Below, one piece after another: positions 43,052 to 53,363 of a stretch of DNA of 64,000 nt. The number at the start of each line of letters is the position of its first letter. Positions within the stretch are counted from its first letter, which is position 1. The notes below the pieces were generated by a model that saw nothing but the letters and a program-made list of their open reading frames with translations, was not told the origin of the DNA and did not search any database. Where the stretch lies: contig DATGXI010000158.1 in NCBI GenBank assembly GCA_035299065.1, positions 16,585-80,584 on the forward strand, in the 5' to 3' direction. Origin of the DNA: DASPJQ01 sp035299065 (GTDB lineage Bacteria > Bacteroidota > Bacteroidia > Flavobacteriales_D > UBA2798). Made by a program: the position numbers and the translations under genes.

Positions 43052-45202
43052 ATGAAAAAAACAGGCATACTTGCTTTCCTTGTTGTACAAGCAGGAATTC
43101 TTTCAGCACAAAAAAACCTGACCATACAGGAAGCCATTGTTGGTGCGCGGTCAACACTGGCCCCCGCAAAATTAAGGCAATTGGGTTTTACCATGAATCC
43201 GGGACAGGTTTCTTATGCCGATGTTGTTGCAGGACGTGAACAACTTGTTTTATGGAGTGTAAATCCAAAAGCTAAACTAATTCCTCCAATTGCTTTGGAT
43301 GACATTAATACGGCCATTAAAGGTGAAAAAAAACTTAAATCGATCCCGTTTATTGAATGGACAGGATCAACCACATTTCGGTTTGTGCATGACAAGCAAT
43401 ACTGGGAATATGACATGTCTTCATCATCACTTGTTCCTGCTAAATCAGGAGTGGTAACAGCAGGGCTTGAAAATGCTGATGTATCACCCAATGGAAAAAC
43501 AGCTGCGTTTACCCGGGATCATAATTTGTACATAAAAATGAATGATAGCATTAAAGCAGTTAGTACGGACGGGAATTACAATGTTGTGTATGGTGAAGCA
43601 GCCCACCGCAACGAGTTTGGAATTAACAAAGGAACATTTTGGTCGCCAAAAGGAACGTACCTTGCTTTTTACCGCATGGACCAAACTATGGTAACCGATT
43701 ATCCAATTATTAACTGGGATGTAAAACCAGCTTTAAATGAAAATGTAAAATACCCAATGGCAGGAGATAAAAGCCACCAGGTAACTTTAGGTATTTACAA
43801 CATGGCCAACGGTAGTACCACTTATGTAAAAACCGAAGGTGATCCGGAACAATACCTGACAAACATTGCCTGGAGTGCCGATGAAAGTAAAATTTATATT
43901 GCTATTGTAAACCGTGCTCAAAACAACATGAAGCTGAATGAATATGAAGCAACCACTGGCAAATTTGTAAAAACCCTGTTTGAAGAAAATGACTCAAAGT
44001 ATATTGAGCCCCTTTTACCATTAATGGTTATAAAAAACAATCCAGAACAATTTATATGGCAATCCAACCGTGATGGGTATAAACATATTTACCTGTATGA
44101 TTTTACAGGAAAAATGCTGAAACAAATCACCAAAGGCAACTGGGAAATAAAATCCATAAATGGTTTTGACCCTAAAGGCGAAAATTTGTTTTTTCATTGT
44201 AACATGAGCAGCCCGGTTAACCAGGATTTTTGCATGGTAAATTTAAAAACGGGTAAAATAAAAACCATTACTACAGGCGATGGATTTCATACCTGTACCT
44301 TAGATGCGAATTGTACGTATGCCCTGGATAATTATTCCAACATAACCATTCCACGCATTACCCGTGTAATTGATTTGAAAACCGGTAAGTTTACGGAAAT
44401 GCAAAAGGCCGAGAATCCTGCAAAGGACTATGCACTTGGAAAATTGCGGTTGTTCACCATTAAAAACAAAGAGAACACCGATTTGTATTGCCGCATGTAC
44501 TATCCAACAGCATTTGACAGCACCAAAAAATATCCCGTGGTGGTTTATTTGTACAATGGTCCGCATTCGCAAATGGTAACCAATTCATGGTTAGGTGGAG
44601 CGCCTGATCTTTGGTATCATTACATGGCTGAAAAAGGATTTATTGTTTTTACACTTGACGGGAGAGGAACTGATAACCGGGGCAAAGCATTTTCGCAGGC
44701 TATACACAGGCAGGTGGGAACCGCTGAAATGGAAGACCAGATGAGTGGAGTTGATTTTTTGAAATCAAAAAGTTATGTTGACGCATCACGTATGGGCATT
44801 CATGGCTGGAGTTATGGCGGATTTATGACAACTTCCATTATGACCCGATATCCCGGTGTTTTTAAAGCAGCTGTTGCAGGCGGCCCGGTAATTGACTGGA
44901 GTTATTATGAGATTATGTATACTGAGCGTTACATGGACACACCACAGGAAAACAAAGCAGGTTTTGACGGGAATAATTTATTGAACCGCATACAGGATTT
45001 AAAAGGTAAATTATTGGTGATTCACGGTGCGCAGGACGATGTGGTGGTTTGGCAGCACAGTTTAATGCTGCTGAAAAAATCGGTTGAAAAAGGAGTTCAG
45101 TTGGATTATTATGTTTATCCAGGTCACCAGCACAATGTATTGGGCAAGGACCGCGCGCATTTAATGGAAAAAGTGAGCAATTATTTCATTGATAATTTAT
45201 GA
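43052..45202 (+). CDS. S9B dipeptidyl peptidase IV-type peptidase
   Basis: 716 residues with signal peptide GILAFLVVQAGILSAQ. An N-terminal eight-bladed DPPIV_N propeller (about 80-440) precedes the alpha/beta-hydrolase domain. Nucleophile Ser587 in GIHGWSYGGFMTT, acid Asp in HGAQDDVVVW, base His694 in YPGHQHNVLG. It releases X-Pro (or X-Ala) dipeptides, probably in the periplasm, and would supply the peptide transporters. The Glu-Glu-type substrate-anchor region cannot be placed with certainty. A lipoprotein gene overlaps its stop by 4 bases. Confidence 0.93.
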   Translation: MKKTGILAFLVVQAGILSAQKNLTIQEAIVGARSTLAPAKLRQLGFTMNPGQVSYADVVAGREQLVLWSVNPKAKLIPPIALDDINTAIKGEKKLKSIPFIEWTGSTTFRFVHDKQYWEYDMSSSSLVPAKSGVVTAGLENADVSPNGKTAAFTRDHNLYIKMNDSIKAVSTDGNYNVVYGEAAHRNEFGINKGTFWSPKGTYLAFYRMDQTMVTDYPIINWDVKPALNENVKYPMAGDKSHQVTLGIYNMANGSTTYVKTEGDPEQYLTNIAWSADESKIYIAIVNRAQNNMKLNEYEATTGKFVKTLFEENDSKYIEPLLPLMVIKNNPEQFIWQSNRDGYKHIYLYDFTGKMLKQITKGNWEIKSINGFDPKGENLFFHCNMSSPVNQDFCMVNLKTGKIKTITTGDGFHTCTLDANCTYALDNYSNITIPRITRVIDLKTGKFTEMQKAENPAKDYALGKLRLFTIKNKENTDLYCRMYYPTAFDSTKKYPVVVYLYNGPHSQMVTNSWLGGAPDLWYHYMAEKGFIVFTLDGRGTDNRGKAFSQAIHRQVGTAEMEDQMSGVDFLKSKSYVDASRMGIHGWSYGGFMTTSIMTRYPGVFKAAVAGGPVIDWSYYEIMYTERYMDTPQENKAGFDGNNLLNRIQDLKGKLLVIHGAQDDVVVWQHSLMLLKKSVEKGVQLDYYVYPGHQHNVLGKDRAHLMEKVSNYFIDNL

Positions 45203-45822
45203 GTCCGGTAAGAATAAGTATATTGATTTGCTGCTGTTCGTTTTTTGTTTCATGCGGTGATTCAGGGAGGCATGAATTAAAGCAGAATGAAGCACTTTCA
45301 CCCGATGAAAAATGGTACAGGCAGGATTCAATACAGAACATGAATGTAACGGGTTGTAGTGTAACAAGTGTTGGTGCAAAGGATCTGCAAGGTTTTCGTA
45401 CAGAAGTTTCGTATTTTTCAATTCACGATATGGTTCGCAACATGCACGAGTCACTAAAAAATTCTGACAGGCGGGTGAAGGGATTTGATACCAAACGTTA
45501 TATGAATGAACTGAAAAAAGATTCAAAAGGAGGTTATTTGATGTTGTATTTTTCGCGCGAAACTGAAGCCGGTGCAGACGCAAGGGGAATGACCATTCGC
45601 GTTTACGATTTTGCCGGCACAAAAGAATTAATGGTGTATAAAGATACTACATCCAGGAATCCTAATTTTTTTAAAGGAAATGAATACAATGCTCCAGGTT
45701 GGTCAAATTCCATTAGTTTTCAAATAAAAGATCCTGTAAAAATGCCTTTTAGGGTAGTTGTAGACGACTCTGTTCGCAGTGCAAAATTTGAATTTGAAAT
45801 TTATCCGAAGAAAAAGGAATAA
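45199..45822 (+). CDS. lipoprotein of unknown function
   Basis: 207 residues; starts with ATGA overlap to the peptidase gene. Lipobox FFVSC at residues 15-19, followed by GDSGRHELKQNE. No recognised domain; mature part mixes charged helices and strands (YLMLYFSRETEAGADARGMTIRVYDFAG). Coupled translation suggests it serves the DPP4-type enzyme or its site of action. Confidence 0.75.
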   Translation: MSPVRISILICCCSFFVSCGDSGRHELKQNEALSPDEKWYRQDSIQNMNVTGCSVTSVGAKDLQGFRTEVSYFSIHDMVRNMHESLKNSDRRVKGFDTKRYMNELKKDSKGGYLMLYFSRETEAGADARGMTIRVYDFAGTKELMVYKDTTSRNPNFFKGNEYNAPGWSNSISFQIKDPVKMPFRVVVDDSVRSAKFEFEIYPKKKE

Positions 45823-45849
45823 AAACAGGTGAAGTATATGGTACGATTG

Positions 45850-46887
45850 TTACACCGTATAATTTGTACCTGCACCTATTCCGTGTTTAATTAAAAGTTT
45901 ATTCAAAACCATATCGGCCAAAATGCGTTTTACAGTAGGTAAGGGAATATCCAGTTTTTCAGAGATTTCACCTGATTTGCAACCGGGATAACTTTCAATA
46001 AATACATAAATCTTTTTTTCACGGGGAGCCAGTTGTGATGCGGCACCTTGTAAAACCAGTTTTTTCATGAGTAAATTCTGTATGGTATTTAAGCAATCAA
46101 GAAAAAACATGACCCATGCATAAACATCTTCACCAGGGCGTTCCTGCTGACATTGCATAAGCACTTTGTAATAATCACTCTTACGGTTTTCAATTTCATG
46201 CTCAAAACTCACATATTGAATCCATGAATATCCTTTTTTTAACAGGAGTAGTGTAGTTAGCAGCCTGCTTAGTCTTCCGTTACCGTCCTGGAAAGGATGT
46301 ATGCTTAAAAAATCATATACGAATAAAGCACACGCTGCAATTGGGTGTAATTCTTTTTCGCTGTTGTACCACTTCACCAGTTTGCGTATCGCATCTTCGG
46401 TAGGGTAACCCGGATCAGTTGTTTTAAATACAATGTATTTTGATCCATCGCGGTGTGTTGCCTCTACTACGTTGCTGTGCTGCTTATATTGTCCTTTGTG
46501 CCACTTGTCTTTTTGGCTATGTTTTAATAAAAGATTATGCAGGTTTTTAATACTGCTCTCGGTAACAGGAATGTCACGGTACGATTCCGAAATTAAATCC
46601 AAAACTTCAAAATAGCCTGCAACTTCCTGCGCATCTCTCTCATCAAGGGTTGAAATGTCGAGTGTATCCAGTAAAATCAATACTTCATGGTCACTCATCT
46701 TTGAGCCTTCAATACGTGTTGAAGCACCAACGCTACGCACCGTGGCTATGCCTTTTAATTCTTTCAGGCTTTGTCCTTCACGCCTTTCTATAGCCGACCA
46801 CGAAGCATCAAAACGATCAACACTGCTTAGTGCTCCGATAAGCTTCCAGTCGGGATTTAGAATCATATTGTTAATCAGTTGGTTCAT
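45850..46887 (-). CDS. Fic family protein (AMP-transferase) with wHTH
   Basis: 345 residues from the ATG at 46887 (MNQLINNMILNPDWKL); an upstream ATG would overlap the promoter. Domains: N-terminal helical domain with the autoinhibitory motif Ser56-xxx-Glu60-Gly61 (ASTRIEG), the catalytic Fic core with HPFQDGNGRLSR at 197-208 (all catalytic residues kept), and a C-terminal winged helix (IYVFIESYPGCKSGEISEKLDIPLPTVKRILAD). This is the architecture of the SoFic/BT2513 type. It should AMPylate unknown protein targets and be silenced by its own Glu60. The wHTH could bind the ATACG repeats upstream. Confidence 0.93.
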   Translation of the reverse strand: MNQLINNMILNPDWKLIGALSSVDRFDASWSAIERREGQSLKELKGIATVRSVGASTRIEGSKMSDHEVLILLDTLDISTLDERDAQEVAGYFEVLDLISESYRDIPVTESSIKNLHNLLLKHSQKDKWHKGQYKQHSNVVEATHRDGSKYIVFKTTDPGYPTEDAIRKLVKWYNSEKELHPIAACALFVYDFLSIHPFQDGNGRLSRLLTTLLLLKKGYSWIQYVSFEHEIENRKSDYYKVLMQCQQERPGEDVYAWVMFFLDCLNTIQNLLMKKLVLQGAASQLAPREKKIYVFIESYPGCKSGEISEKLDIPLPTVKRILADMVLNKLLIKHGIGAGTNYTV

Positions 46888-46897
46888 TTGAATAATG

Positions 46898-46987
46898 ATA
46901 CGCAAATATACGTAAATATACGCAAATGATACGAAAAACTTTTATAAAATGATACGAAATGATACGAAAATATACGATCGTGATACG
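46898..46987. repeat. eight-copy ATACG array overlapping the fic promoter
   Basis: ATACG begins at 46898, 46908, 46918, 46929 and again at 46952, 46962, 46972, 46983. Spacing is 10, 10, 11 in each group and exactly 54 bp between groups. Consensus unit ATACGnAAAT. The first copy is 11 bp from the fic ATG. Confidence 0.85.
46903..46910 (-). promoter_or_regulatory. -7 promoter element of fic inside the repeat array
   Basis: On minus, TATATTTG matches TAnnTTTG; transcription would begin about 46898, giving an 11-nt leader. It lies between the first and second ATACG units, so a protein bound to the array would block it. Confidence 0.6.
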
Positions 46988-47021
46988 ATGAAATAAATTT
47001 TGATAATCAGTGATTTGCCTG

Positions 47022-50000
47022 TCAGCGAACAACCGTTACGTGGCCCCTGTGTTCCTGGGCATCACCTGTTATGGTATGCAGTATAACCCGCCACACATAA
47101 ACATCGTGTTTCACTAATTGGCCTTTGTATGTACAATCCCATGGTTGCGTAATGTCAGTTGTTTCAAACAATAATTCACCCCAACGATCAAATATGTATA
47201 AGTGATAATCGGTTAAACCGTAAGCCATGGGTTGAAAAACTTCGTTAAGCCCATCTCCGTCAGGCGTAACGGCATTTGGTGCATAAAAGGTTGGTTCTTC
47301 AAGAATGATAATTGGATGAATGGCCGTGTCACTGCAACCGTAATTATTGGTAACAATCTGCATCACGTTGAATGTTCCTGTTGTGGTATAATAATGTTCA
47401 GGATTGGCAAGATTTGAATGATTGAAGTCACCAAAATCCCATTCATAAAAAACAGCATCCATTGATAAGTCCTGGAATTGTATTTCAGGTTGGTAAATGG
47501 ATGTTGTAACTGGGTCGGCATTGAATCCGGCTACGGGTTGCGGGTACACGGTTACGGGATAATCCAGGGTGTCGGTAAATACACAACCATCGCTCGTAGT
47601 AACGGTAAGTGATACGTAGTATTGACCATCATTTACAAAACCATGAATGGGATTTTGTTGGAATGAGAATAAGCCATCGTCAAAATTCCATACCCATCCT
47701 ACAATGGTTGAAGGAGCAGCAGTTGAATTATCTGTAAAAGGTAATTGATATGGTGCGCAACCGTTGGCATTGTCGGTGCCAAAATCAAAATTAACAATGG
47801 GATGCAACACTGCATTTTGCGTTACAGTATCCAAACAACCAAAATCACTTTCTACAATTAATGTAACCGGAAACGTGTCGTTTTGCGCAGTGTAAACATG
47901 GTTTGTTTCCTGTACATTTGAACCTGCTCCATCGCCAAAATCCCAGGTCCAGTTGACTATAGCTCCGCTGGCAATGGTTGACAAATCGTTGAAGAAAACG
48001 GTATCGTTCAAACAAACCGAATTGTTGCTGAAAGCTGCAACAGGCAATGGATGAACCGTAATTGGATAACTCACACTGTCTTTGCAACCCGAAATGCCGG
48101 TTACCACCAATGAAACAGCGTAAGTTCCTTCCGGGTTATAGACATGTGTGGCTGGGGTTCCGGTAGCGGTGCTTCCATCGCCAAAATACCATTGCGTGGT
48201 AGCAATTGGCAATCCATTGCCCAACGATGTGCTGTTAAAGGTGCTGGTTTGATTCAAACATCCATCACCCAAAGCAAAATTGGCCGAAGGGTCATTCACA
48301 ACCAATACATTTTGAGAATGTGAACTGTTACAACCACCACCAACTGCAATGCTCAATGTTACCAGGTAATTTCCAGGTCCACTGAATGCGTGAGATGTGT
48401 TTTGAGATGTAGAAGTTGCGCCATCGCCAAAATTCCAGTTCCAGGTTGTGATGGGTGGTCCCGTTGTGTTCGAGCTGTCAGTAAAAGTGATTACTTCATT
48501 TACACAAGCTGTGTCTTCATCGTTGAAATAAGCTGTTACCGTATTGCTTACCGTAACTGTTCCAAAAGTCTGATCAAAACAGGTACCGGTTCCCCCTGTT
48601 ACGTACAACTGAACAATAAAGGTGCCGGCCGCTGCGTAAGTGTGCGATACGGTAGGTCCGGTAGTTGATGTGGTGCCATCACCAAAATCCCATAACCAGG
48701 TTACGGGAGCGCCTGTTGATATATCGGTAAAATTGGTAGGCGAACCAACGCATGCCGTATCGGCCGTAAATGCAGCAACCGGAATGTCATTTACAACTAC
48801 CTGTTTGGTAATGGTGCTGTCGCAACCGTTGGCATTTGTTACGGTCAGGGTTACATTGTAAACACCGGGAGCCATATAGATATAATTCGGGTTTGATGAG
48901 AACGAGTTATTTCCATCGCCAAAATCCCAGTACCAACTGGTAATGGCAACACCATCGGTTGAAAGGTCGGTAAAATGCGTGATGTTAAATAAACAAGCTG
49001 TGTCAGCTGTAAAATCAGGCACAGGAACGGTAAATACATTTATGGTTTGAGTCAGGGTATCTAAACATCCGGCCATGTTCCCGGTAATTAATGTGATGGT
49101 ATAGGTGCCTCCAAGCAAATAGGTATGTGTTGGGTTTTGCAATGTGGAGGTTCCGCCATCACCAAAATCCCAATTCCAGGTGGAGGGTGCACCTGTTGTG
49201 TTGTCGGTAAACGAAACCGGTTGTTTGGCGCAAACGGTTGAGTTGGTAAATGCTGACTGAGGTTGCAGCAATACAAGTGCATTTTGGGTAATCGAATCGC
49301 TGCAGCCAAAAATATTGGTTACTTCCAATTCTACTGAATACGTTCCGTCAATAGGGTAAACATGTAAAGGATTTTGTGTGAAGTCAAGTGCGCTTCCATC
49401 GCCAAAGTCCCATTCCCAGGTAACTGCCCCGGTTGATAAATCAGTAAAGGTATTGGGATAGGTGTGGCAGGCGGTACTTGCATTAAATGCGGCAACAGGA
49501 TTTGGGTTTACAGTTACGGTTTGTATGCTTGTGTCGGTACATCCAACAGCATTTGTTACAATTTGTTGAACCGTATAGGTTCCTGCTGCAGGAAAAACAT
49601 GTGTTGGTGAACTTGCATTTGACAAAGGTGACCCGTCACCAAAATCCCAGGACCATAAAGCGCTGAAAGAAGATGCATCGGTAAACGTGGTGGCAAACGT
49701 TTCGCAAATGGTGTCAAATGTATAACCTGCAACCGGCAGGGCAAAAACCTGTATGGTTGCCGTAAAGGTATCAACACAGGTAAATGCGTTTGATGTAATT
49801 AAACTTACCGTATAAAACCCCGGAGTGCTGTATGTATGTGATGGGTTTTGGGTGAAGTCAGCCGCACTTCCATCGCCAAAATTCCATTCCCATGTAATGG
49901 GTGCATTTGTTGTAAGATCAGTAAAATTGGTAGGTGCACCAAAACAAGGTGTGTTGTTGGTGAAATTTGGAACGGTGCGTGGATTTGCATCAACAGCATA

Positions 50001-53000
50001 GGTGATTGAATTGGTGCAGCCCGAAGCGGCATAACCGGCTGTTAAGGTTACGTTGTATGTTCCTGCAACTGCGTAAGTGTGCGATGGGTTAGGATTATCG
50101 GTGTTGTCTGTTCCTCCATCGCCAAAAGTCCAGTCAAAGGTATCGGGTGCACCAAGTGAAGTGCTGGAAAAAACAGTGAGGTCACCTGCGCAAACTTCTG
50201 TAAACGTAAAATCGGCTGTAGGTATGGGTGTTACCGTTACGGTTATGGTTGCTGTGTCGGCACAACCACTTCCACCAAAAGCAATCAGTTGAACTGTATA
50301 CGTTCCAACGGCTGCGTAAACGTGTCCCGGGTTTTGCAATGTGGAGGTTCCGCCATCGCCAAAATCCCAATTCCATGCTACCGATATTCCGGTTGATGCG
50401 TTGGTAAAGTTGGTTGTTGTGCCCAGGCAAGTTGACGTAAAACCAATTCCTGCAACCGGCACAGCATTTACGGTTACCAATTGATTTGAAGTATGTGTGC
50501 AGCCTGCAGTATTTGTAACGGTCAATGAGGTATTATATGTACCAGCAGAAGCATACAGGTGTGCGGGCGAAATGGATGTTGATGTTCCTCCATCGCCAAA
50601 ATTCCACGCCCAGTTTGTGACAGCGCCTGTTGAAAGGTCGGTAAATTGTGTTGAGTCACCCACACATTCGGTACTAAAACTAAATGAAGAATTGGGAATA
50701 GGGTCAACAAACACATTGTGTTGCATCGTGTCTTTACAGCCAAATGCGGTTGTAGCAATGAGTGTAACGGTGTATAATCCCTGTGTTGTAAAAGCATGCG
50801 CAGGACTCATAACAGTTGTTATTGCCGATCCGTCACCAAAATTCCAGGAATACGTTGAAGCCCCGGTTGAATTATTCAAAAAAGCAACAGGTGTTGTTGC
50901 GCATACCGTATCGGGCAAAGCTGTAAAATCAGCAACGGGTAAAGGATGTACAGTTACGGTTTGTGTGGCCGTTGCCACGCACCCATTGGCTGTTGTAATA
51001 GTGAGCGTAACCGAATACACGCTGTCAATAATTCCTGAATTGGTGTAGGTAAGTCCGGGCGGATTTTGCAGAGATGAAGTAGTGCCGTTTCCAAAATTCC
51101 AGGCATACATATCGCCTGCTGTTACCGCACTTGTATTGTTGAATGTTACTGCCAACGGAGAACAGCCGTTGTTTGGTACAATGGTAAATGCAGGAACGGG
51201 TATGGGGTTTATGGTAATGGTTGCGGTTGTTGTTGAAATACATCCCAACGCATTTACGGTTAACGTTACATTGCTTGTGCCCGGGGTTGAATACGTTACA
51301 GCCGGAGGGTTATAAGCGGTTGATGTAGCCGGGGCCGATCCGGTTCCAAATGCCCATGTATAAGAAGTAGCACCCGGGGTTGATGTATTGGTAAAATTTA
51401 CGACAAGAGGAGCGCAGCCACTTACCGGTAAGGGTGTAAATGCGGCTACCGGGTAAGGATTTACGGTTACTGTATGCGTAATGGTGCTTGTTCCACAAAA
51501 TCCGGTTACAGTAAGACTAACTACGTATGTGCCTGCAGTGTTATACGTATGTGTATGGGGTCCCGCAAGTGTTGATGTTGTTCCATCGCCAAAATCCCAG
51601 TTGTATGTTAGCATGTCGCCAAGTGAAGTGTTGGTAAATGTTACCGAAGCCCCTTCACAAATGGTGGCGGTTACCGGTGTAAACTGGGCAACAACAGCAG
51701 GATGTACGGTAATGGTTTCCGCATCGGTATCACTTCCGCAATGATTGGTAACAGTTAAAGAAATGGTATGCGTTACGGCAACATTGCCGGGTGGGGCTGT
51801 AAATGTTTGATTGGGTAAATTAGCTGCTGTTGAAACAAGCACACCGTCAACAAACCATTGATAGGTAATGCTGTTCCCGTACGAATTGTTTGTTGTGGAA
51901 ACAGTTAAGGGAGAACAACCAACAAGTGGGGTGGAGGTAATGTCGGCAACTGGAATTGAATCAATCACAATGGTTGTTGTTATGGTATCATGTCCACATG
52001 CGTTGCCCGCAATAAGTGTAACGGTATAGGTTCCCTGGGTTGGGTAATTTTGTACCGGTGGAGTGGTAATGTTTGTATAGGTGTTTCCATTGCCCATGTT
52101 CCACTGGTAATTATTTGCGGGAACGGTTCCGGTTGATGTGTTTACAAATGAAATGTTTTGCGGGGCACATCCCAATGTTGTGCTTGGTACAAATCCGGCA
52201 GTGGGACCATTGATGATGGTAATGGGGCTGATGGTTGCCGAGGCGGTGTTGCAACTGTTGGAAGCGGTTAATGTTATTGTGTACGTTCCACCTGTTACGT
52301 AGGTATGTGATGGAGGAACAGGACTTGTAGTTACTACGGCTGGGCTTCCATCACCAAAATTCCATGTATAGGTATTGGCATTTACGGAAAGATTGGTAAG
52401 CGTTGACAGGGTATGCGGAACACAGCCGCTGTATTCAAGAACCGAAAGCGTTAAACCAGCCGAAACATATTTTTCAAATACAACGGTAAGTGTTGTTGTT
52501 GATGTGCAACCGTTGGCCCCTGTGGCCGTCATGGTTACGTTAAACGTTCCAAAAGAACTGTACAGGTGTGAAGGTGCAAAAGCAGTTGATGTGGGAGAGC
52601 CGTCTCCAAAATCCCATAAATAGCTCACGGCACCGGTTGTGAAATTACTGAATGTTACCGTTTCACTTGTTGTTCCATCACCCGGCAAAAGACAGTACGT
52701 TGTATTTCCGTCACCATCATCGCCACCAATAGCCGCAAGGGGTATGGCCAGTGCAGTAACTGGTAACGTAAAGGTACTTGTGCATCCTGCACCATTTGTC
52801 ATGGTAAGGGTAACATTATAGGTTCCACCCGCAGCAAAGGCATGTGTTGGGTTTGTGGCGGTTGAAACAGGTGTGCCATCGCCAAAGTTCCATGAATAGG
52901 TTGTTCCTGCAAATACCCCCGTTGATGTATTGGTAAACGCTACGTTGGTGCCGGCACACGCGTTATTTGGTGTAAATGTAAACGATGCATTTGGAACAGG

Positions 53001-53363
53001 AACTACGTTAACGGTTACATAGGCAGTATCAGTACACCCGGCACCGTTGTCCACTTCCATGGCAAACACATGGGCCCCCAATGTAGAAACGGTAAATGTT
53101 GAAGGTGCAGCTAGCCCTGTTGTATTGTCAAACATTACCCCGTTATGGAACCATGTATAGGTTGACGTTGCTGCGTTTACGCCTGTACTGGTATTTGTAA
53201 GGGTAATAACGGTGGCTACGGGCCCGCAAACAGTGGTGGTAGAGGTCGTAAATGTTGGCGTAATACCAACACACGCAAATGCCTGTGAAGAAAAAACTGT
53301 AAAACATACAGCCAAAACGAATTTGAGAACAGGTGTTAAAAACTGCGTGCGCAAAGGGTTCAT
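47022..53363 (-). CDS. giant PKD-repeat surface protein with T9SS type B sorting domain
   Basis: 2113 residues. Signal peptide LKFVLAVCFTVFSSQAFA, an opening Ig/PKD-like unit, then about 23 PKD modules recognisable by WxFGDG-type motifs (for example WNFGDG, WDFGDG), spaced about 85 residues to near residue 2020. The C-terminal ~85 residues (YAPNAVTPDGDGLNEVFQP to HVTVVR) are the CHU_C/type B sorting domain found on gliding and surface adhesins. Several modules are degenerate (FVDG, MGNG, FGTG, FDDG, FGDF). Expected to be secreted and surface-attached as a long fibre. Partner unknown. Confidence 0.95.
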   Translation of the reverse strand: MNPLRTQFLTPVLKFVLAVCFTVFSSQAFACVGITPTFTTSTTTVCGPVATVITLTNTSTGVNAATSTYTWFHNGVMFDNTTGLAAPSTFTVSTLGAHVFAMEVDNGAGCTDTAYVTVNVVPVPNASFTFTPNNACAGTNVAFTNTSTGVFAGTTYSWNFGDGTPVSTATNPTHAFAAGGTYNVTLTMTNGAGCTSTFTLPVTALAIPLAAIGGDDGDGNTTYCLLPGDGTTSETVTFSNFTTGAVSYLWDFGDGSPTSTAFAPSHLYSSFGTFNVTMTATGANGCTSTTTLTVVFEKYVSAGLTLSVLEYSGCVPHTLSTLTNLSVNANTYTWNFGDGSPAVVTTSPVPPSHTYVTGGTYTITLTASNSCNTASATISPITIINGPTAGFVPSTTLGCAPQNISFVNTSTGTVPANNYQWNMGNGNTYTNITTPPVQNYPTQGTYTVTLIAGNACGHDTITTTIVIDSIPVADITSTPLVGCSPLTVSTTNNSYGNSITYQWFVDGVLVSTAANLPNQTFTAPPGNVAVTHTISLTVTNHCGSDTDAETITVHPAVVAQFTPVTATICEGASVTFTNTSLGDMLTYNWDFGDGTTSTLAGPHTHTYNTAGTYVVSLTVTGFCGTSTITHTVTVNPYPVAAFTPLPVSGCAPLVVNFTNTSTPGATSYTWAFGTGSAPATSTAYNPPAVTYSTPGTSNVTLTVNALGCISTTTATITINPIPVPAFTIVPNNGCSPLAVTFNNTSAVTAGDMYAWNFGNGTTSSLQNPPGLTYTNSGIIDSVYSVTLTITTANGCVATATQTVTVHPLPVADFTALPDTVCATTPVAFLNNSTGASTYSWNFGDGSAITTVMSPAHAFTTQGLYTVTLIATTAFGCKDTMQHNVFVDPIPNSSFSFSTECVGDSTQFTDLSTGAVTNWAWNFGDGGTSTSISPAHLYASAGTYNTSLTVTNTAGCTHTSNQLVTVNAVPVAGIGFTSTCLGTTTNFTNASTGISVAWNWDFGDGGTSTLQNPGHVYAAVGTYTVQLIAFGGSGCADTATITVTVTPIPTADFTFTEVCAGDLTVFSSTSLGAPDTFDWTFGDGGTDNTDNPNPSHTYAVAGTYNVTLTAGYAASGCTNSITYAVDANPRTVPNFTNNTPCFGAPTNFTDLTTNAPITWEWNFGDGSAADFTQNPSHTYSTPGFYTVSLITSNAFTCVDTFTATIQVFALPVAGYTFDTICETFATTFTDASSFSALWSWDFGDGSPLSNASSPTHVFPAAGTYTVQQIVTNAVGCTDTSIQTVTVNPNPVAAFNASTACHTYPNTFTDLSTGAVTWEWDFGDGSALDFTQNPLHVYPIDGTYSVELEVTNIFGCSDSITQNALVLLQPQSAFTNSTVCAKQPVSFTDNTTGAPSTWNWDFGDGGTSTLQNPTHTYLLGGTYTITLITGNMAGCLDTLTQTINVFTVPVPDFTADTACLFNITHFTDLSTDGVAITSWYWDFGDGNNSFSSNPNYIYMAPGVYNVTLTVTNANGCDSTITKQVVVNDIPVAAFTADTACVGSPTNFTDISTGAPVTWLWDFGDGTTSTTGPTVSHTYAAAGTFIVQLYVTGGTGTCFDQTFGTVTVSNTVTAYFNDEDTACVNEVITFTDSSNTTGPPITTWNWNFGDGATSTSQNTSHAFSGPGNYLVTLSIAVGGGCNSSHSQNVLVVNDPSANFALGDGCLNQTSTFNSTSLGNGLPIATTQWYFGDGSTATGTPATHVYNPEGTYAVSLVVTGISGCKDSVSYPITVHPLPVAAFSNNSVCLNDTVFFNDLSTIASGAIVNWTWDFGDGAGSNVQETNHVYTAQNDTFPVTLIVESDFGCLDTVTQNAVLHPIVNFDFGTDNANGCAPYQLPFTDNSTAAPSTIVGWVWNFDDGLFSFQQNPIHGFVNDGQYYVSLTVTTSDGCVFTDTLDYPVTVYPQPVAGFNADPVTTSIYQPEIQFQDLSMDAVFYEWDFGDFNHSNLANPEHYYTTTGTFNVMQIVTNNYGCSDTAIHPIIILEEPTFYAPNAVTPDGDGLNEVFQPMAYGLTDYHLYIFDRWGELLFETTDITQPWDCTYKGQLVKHDVYVWRVILHTITGDAQEHRGHVTVVR

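Noticed and set aside
45197..45622. 141-codon minus-strand ORF
   Set aside because: Antisense to the lipoprotein gene that has a lipobox and ATGA coupling to the peptidase gene.
50497..51048. 183-codon plus-strand ORF within the PKD gene
   Set aside because: Antisense of repeated PKD codons; its motifs repeat because the modules repeat.
49000..52900. CRISPR-like or tandem DNA repeat array
   Set aside because: The periodicity (about 255 bp) follows PKD modules in one intact reading frame; no short identical repeats with unique spacers.
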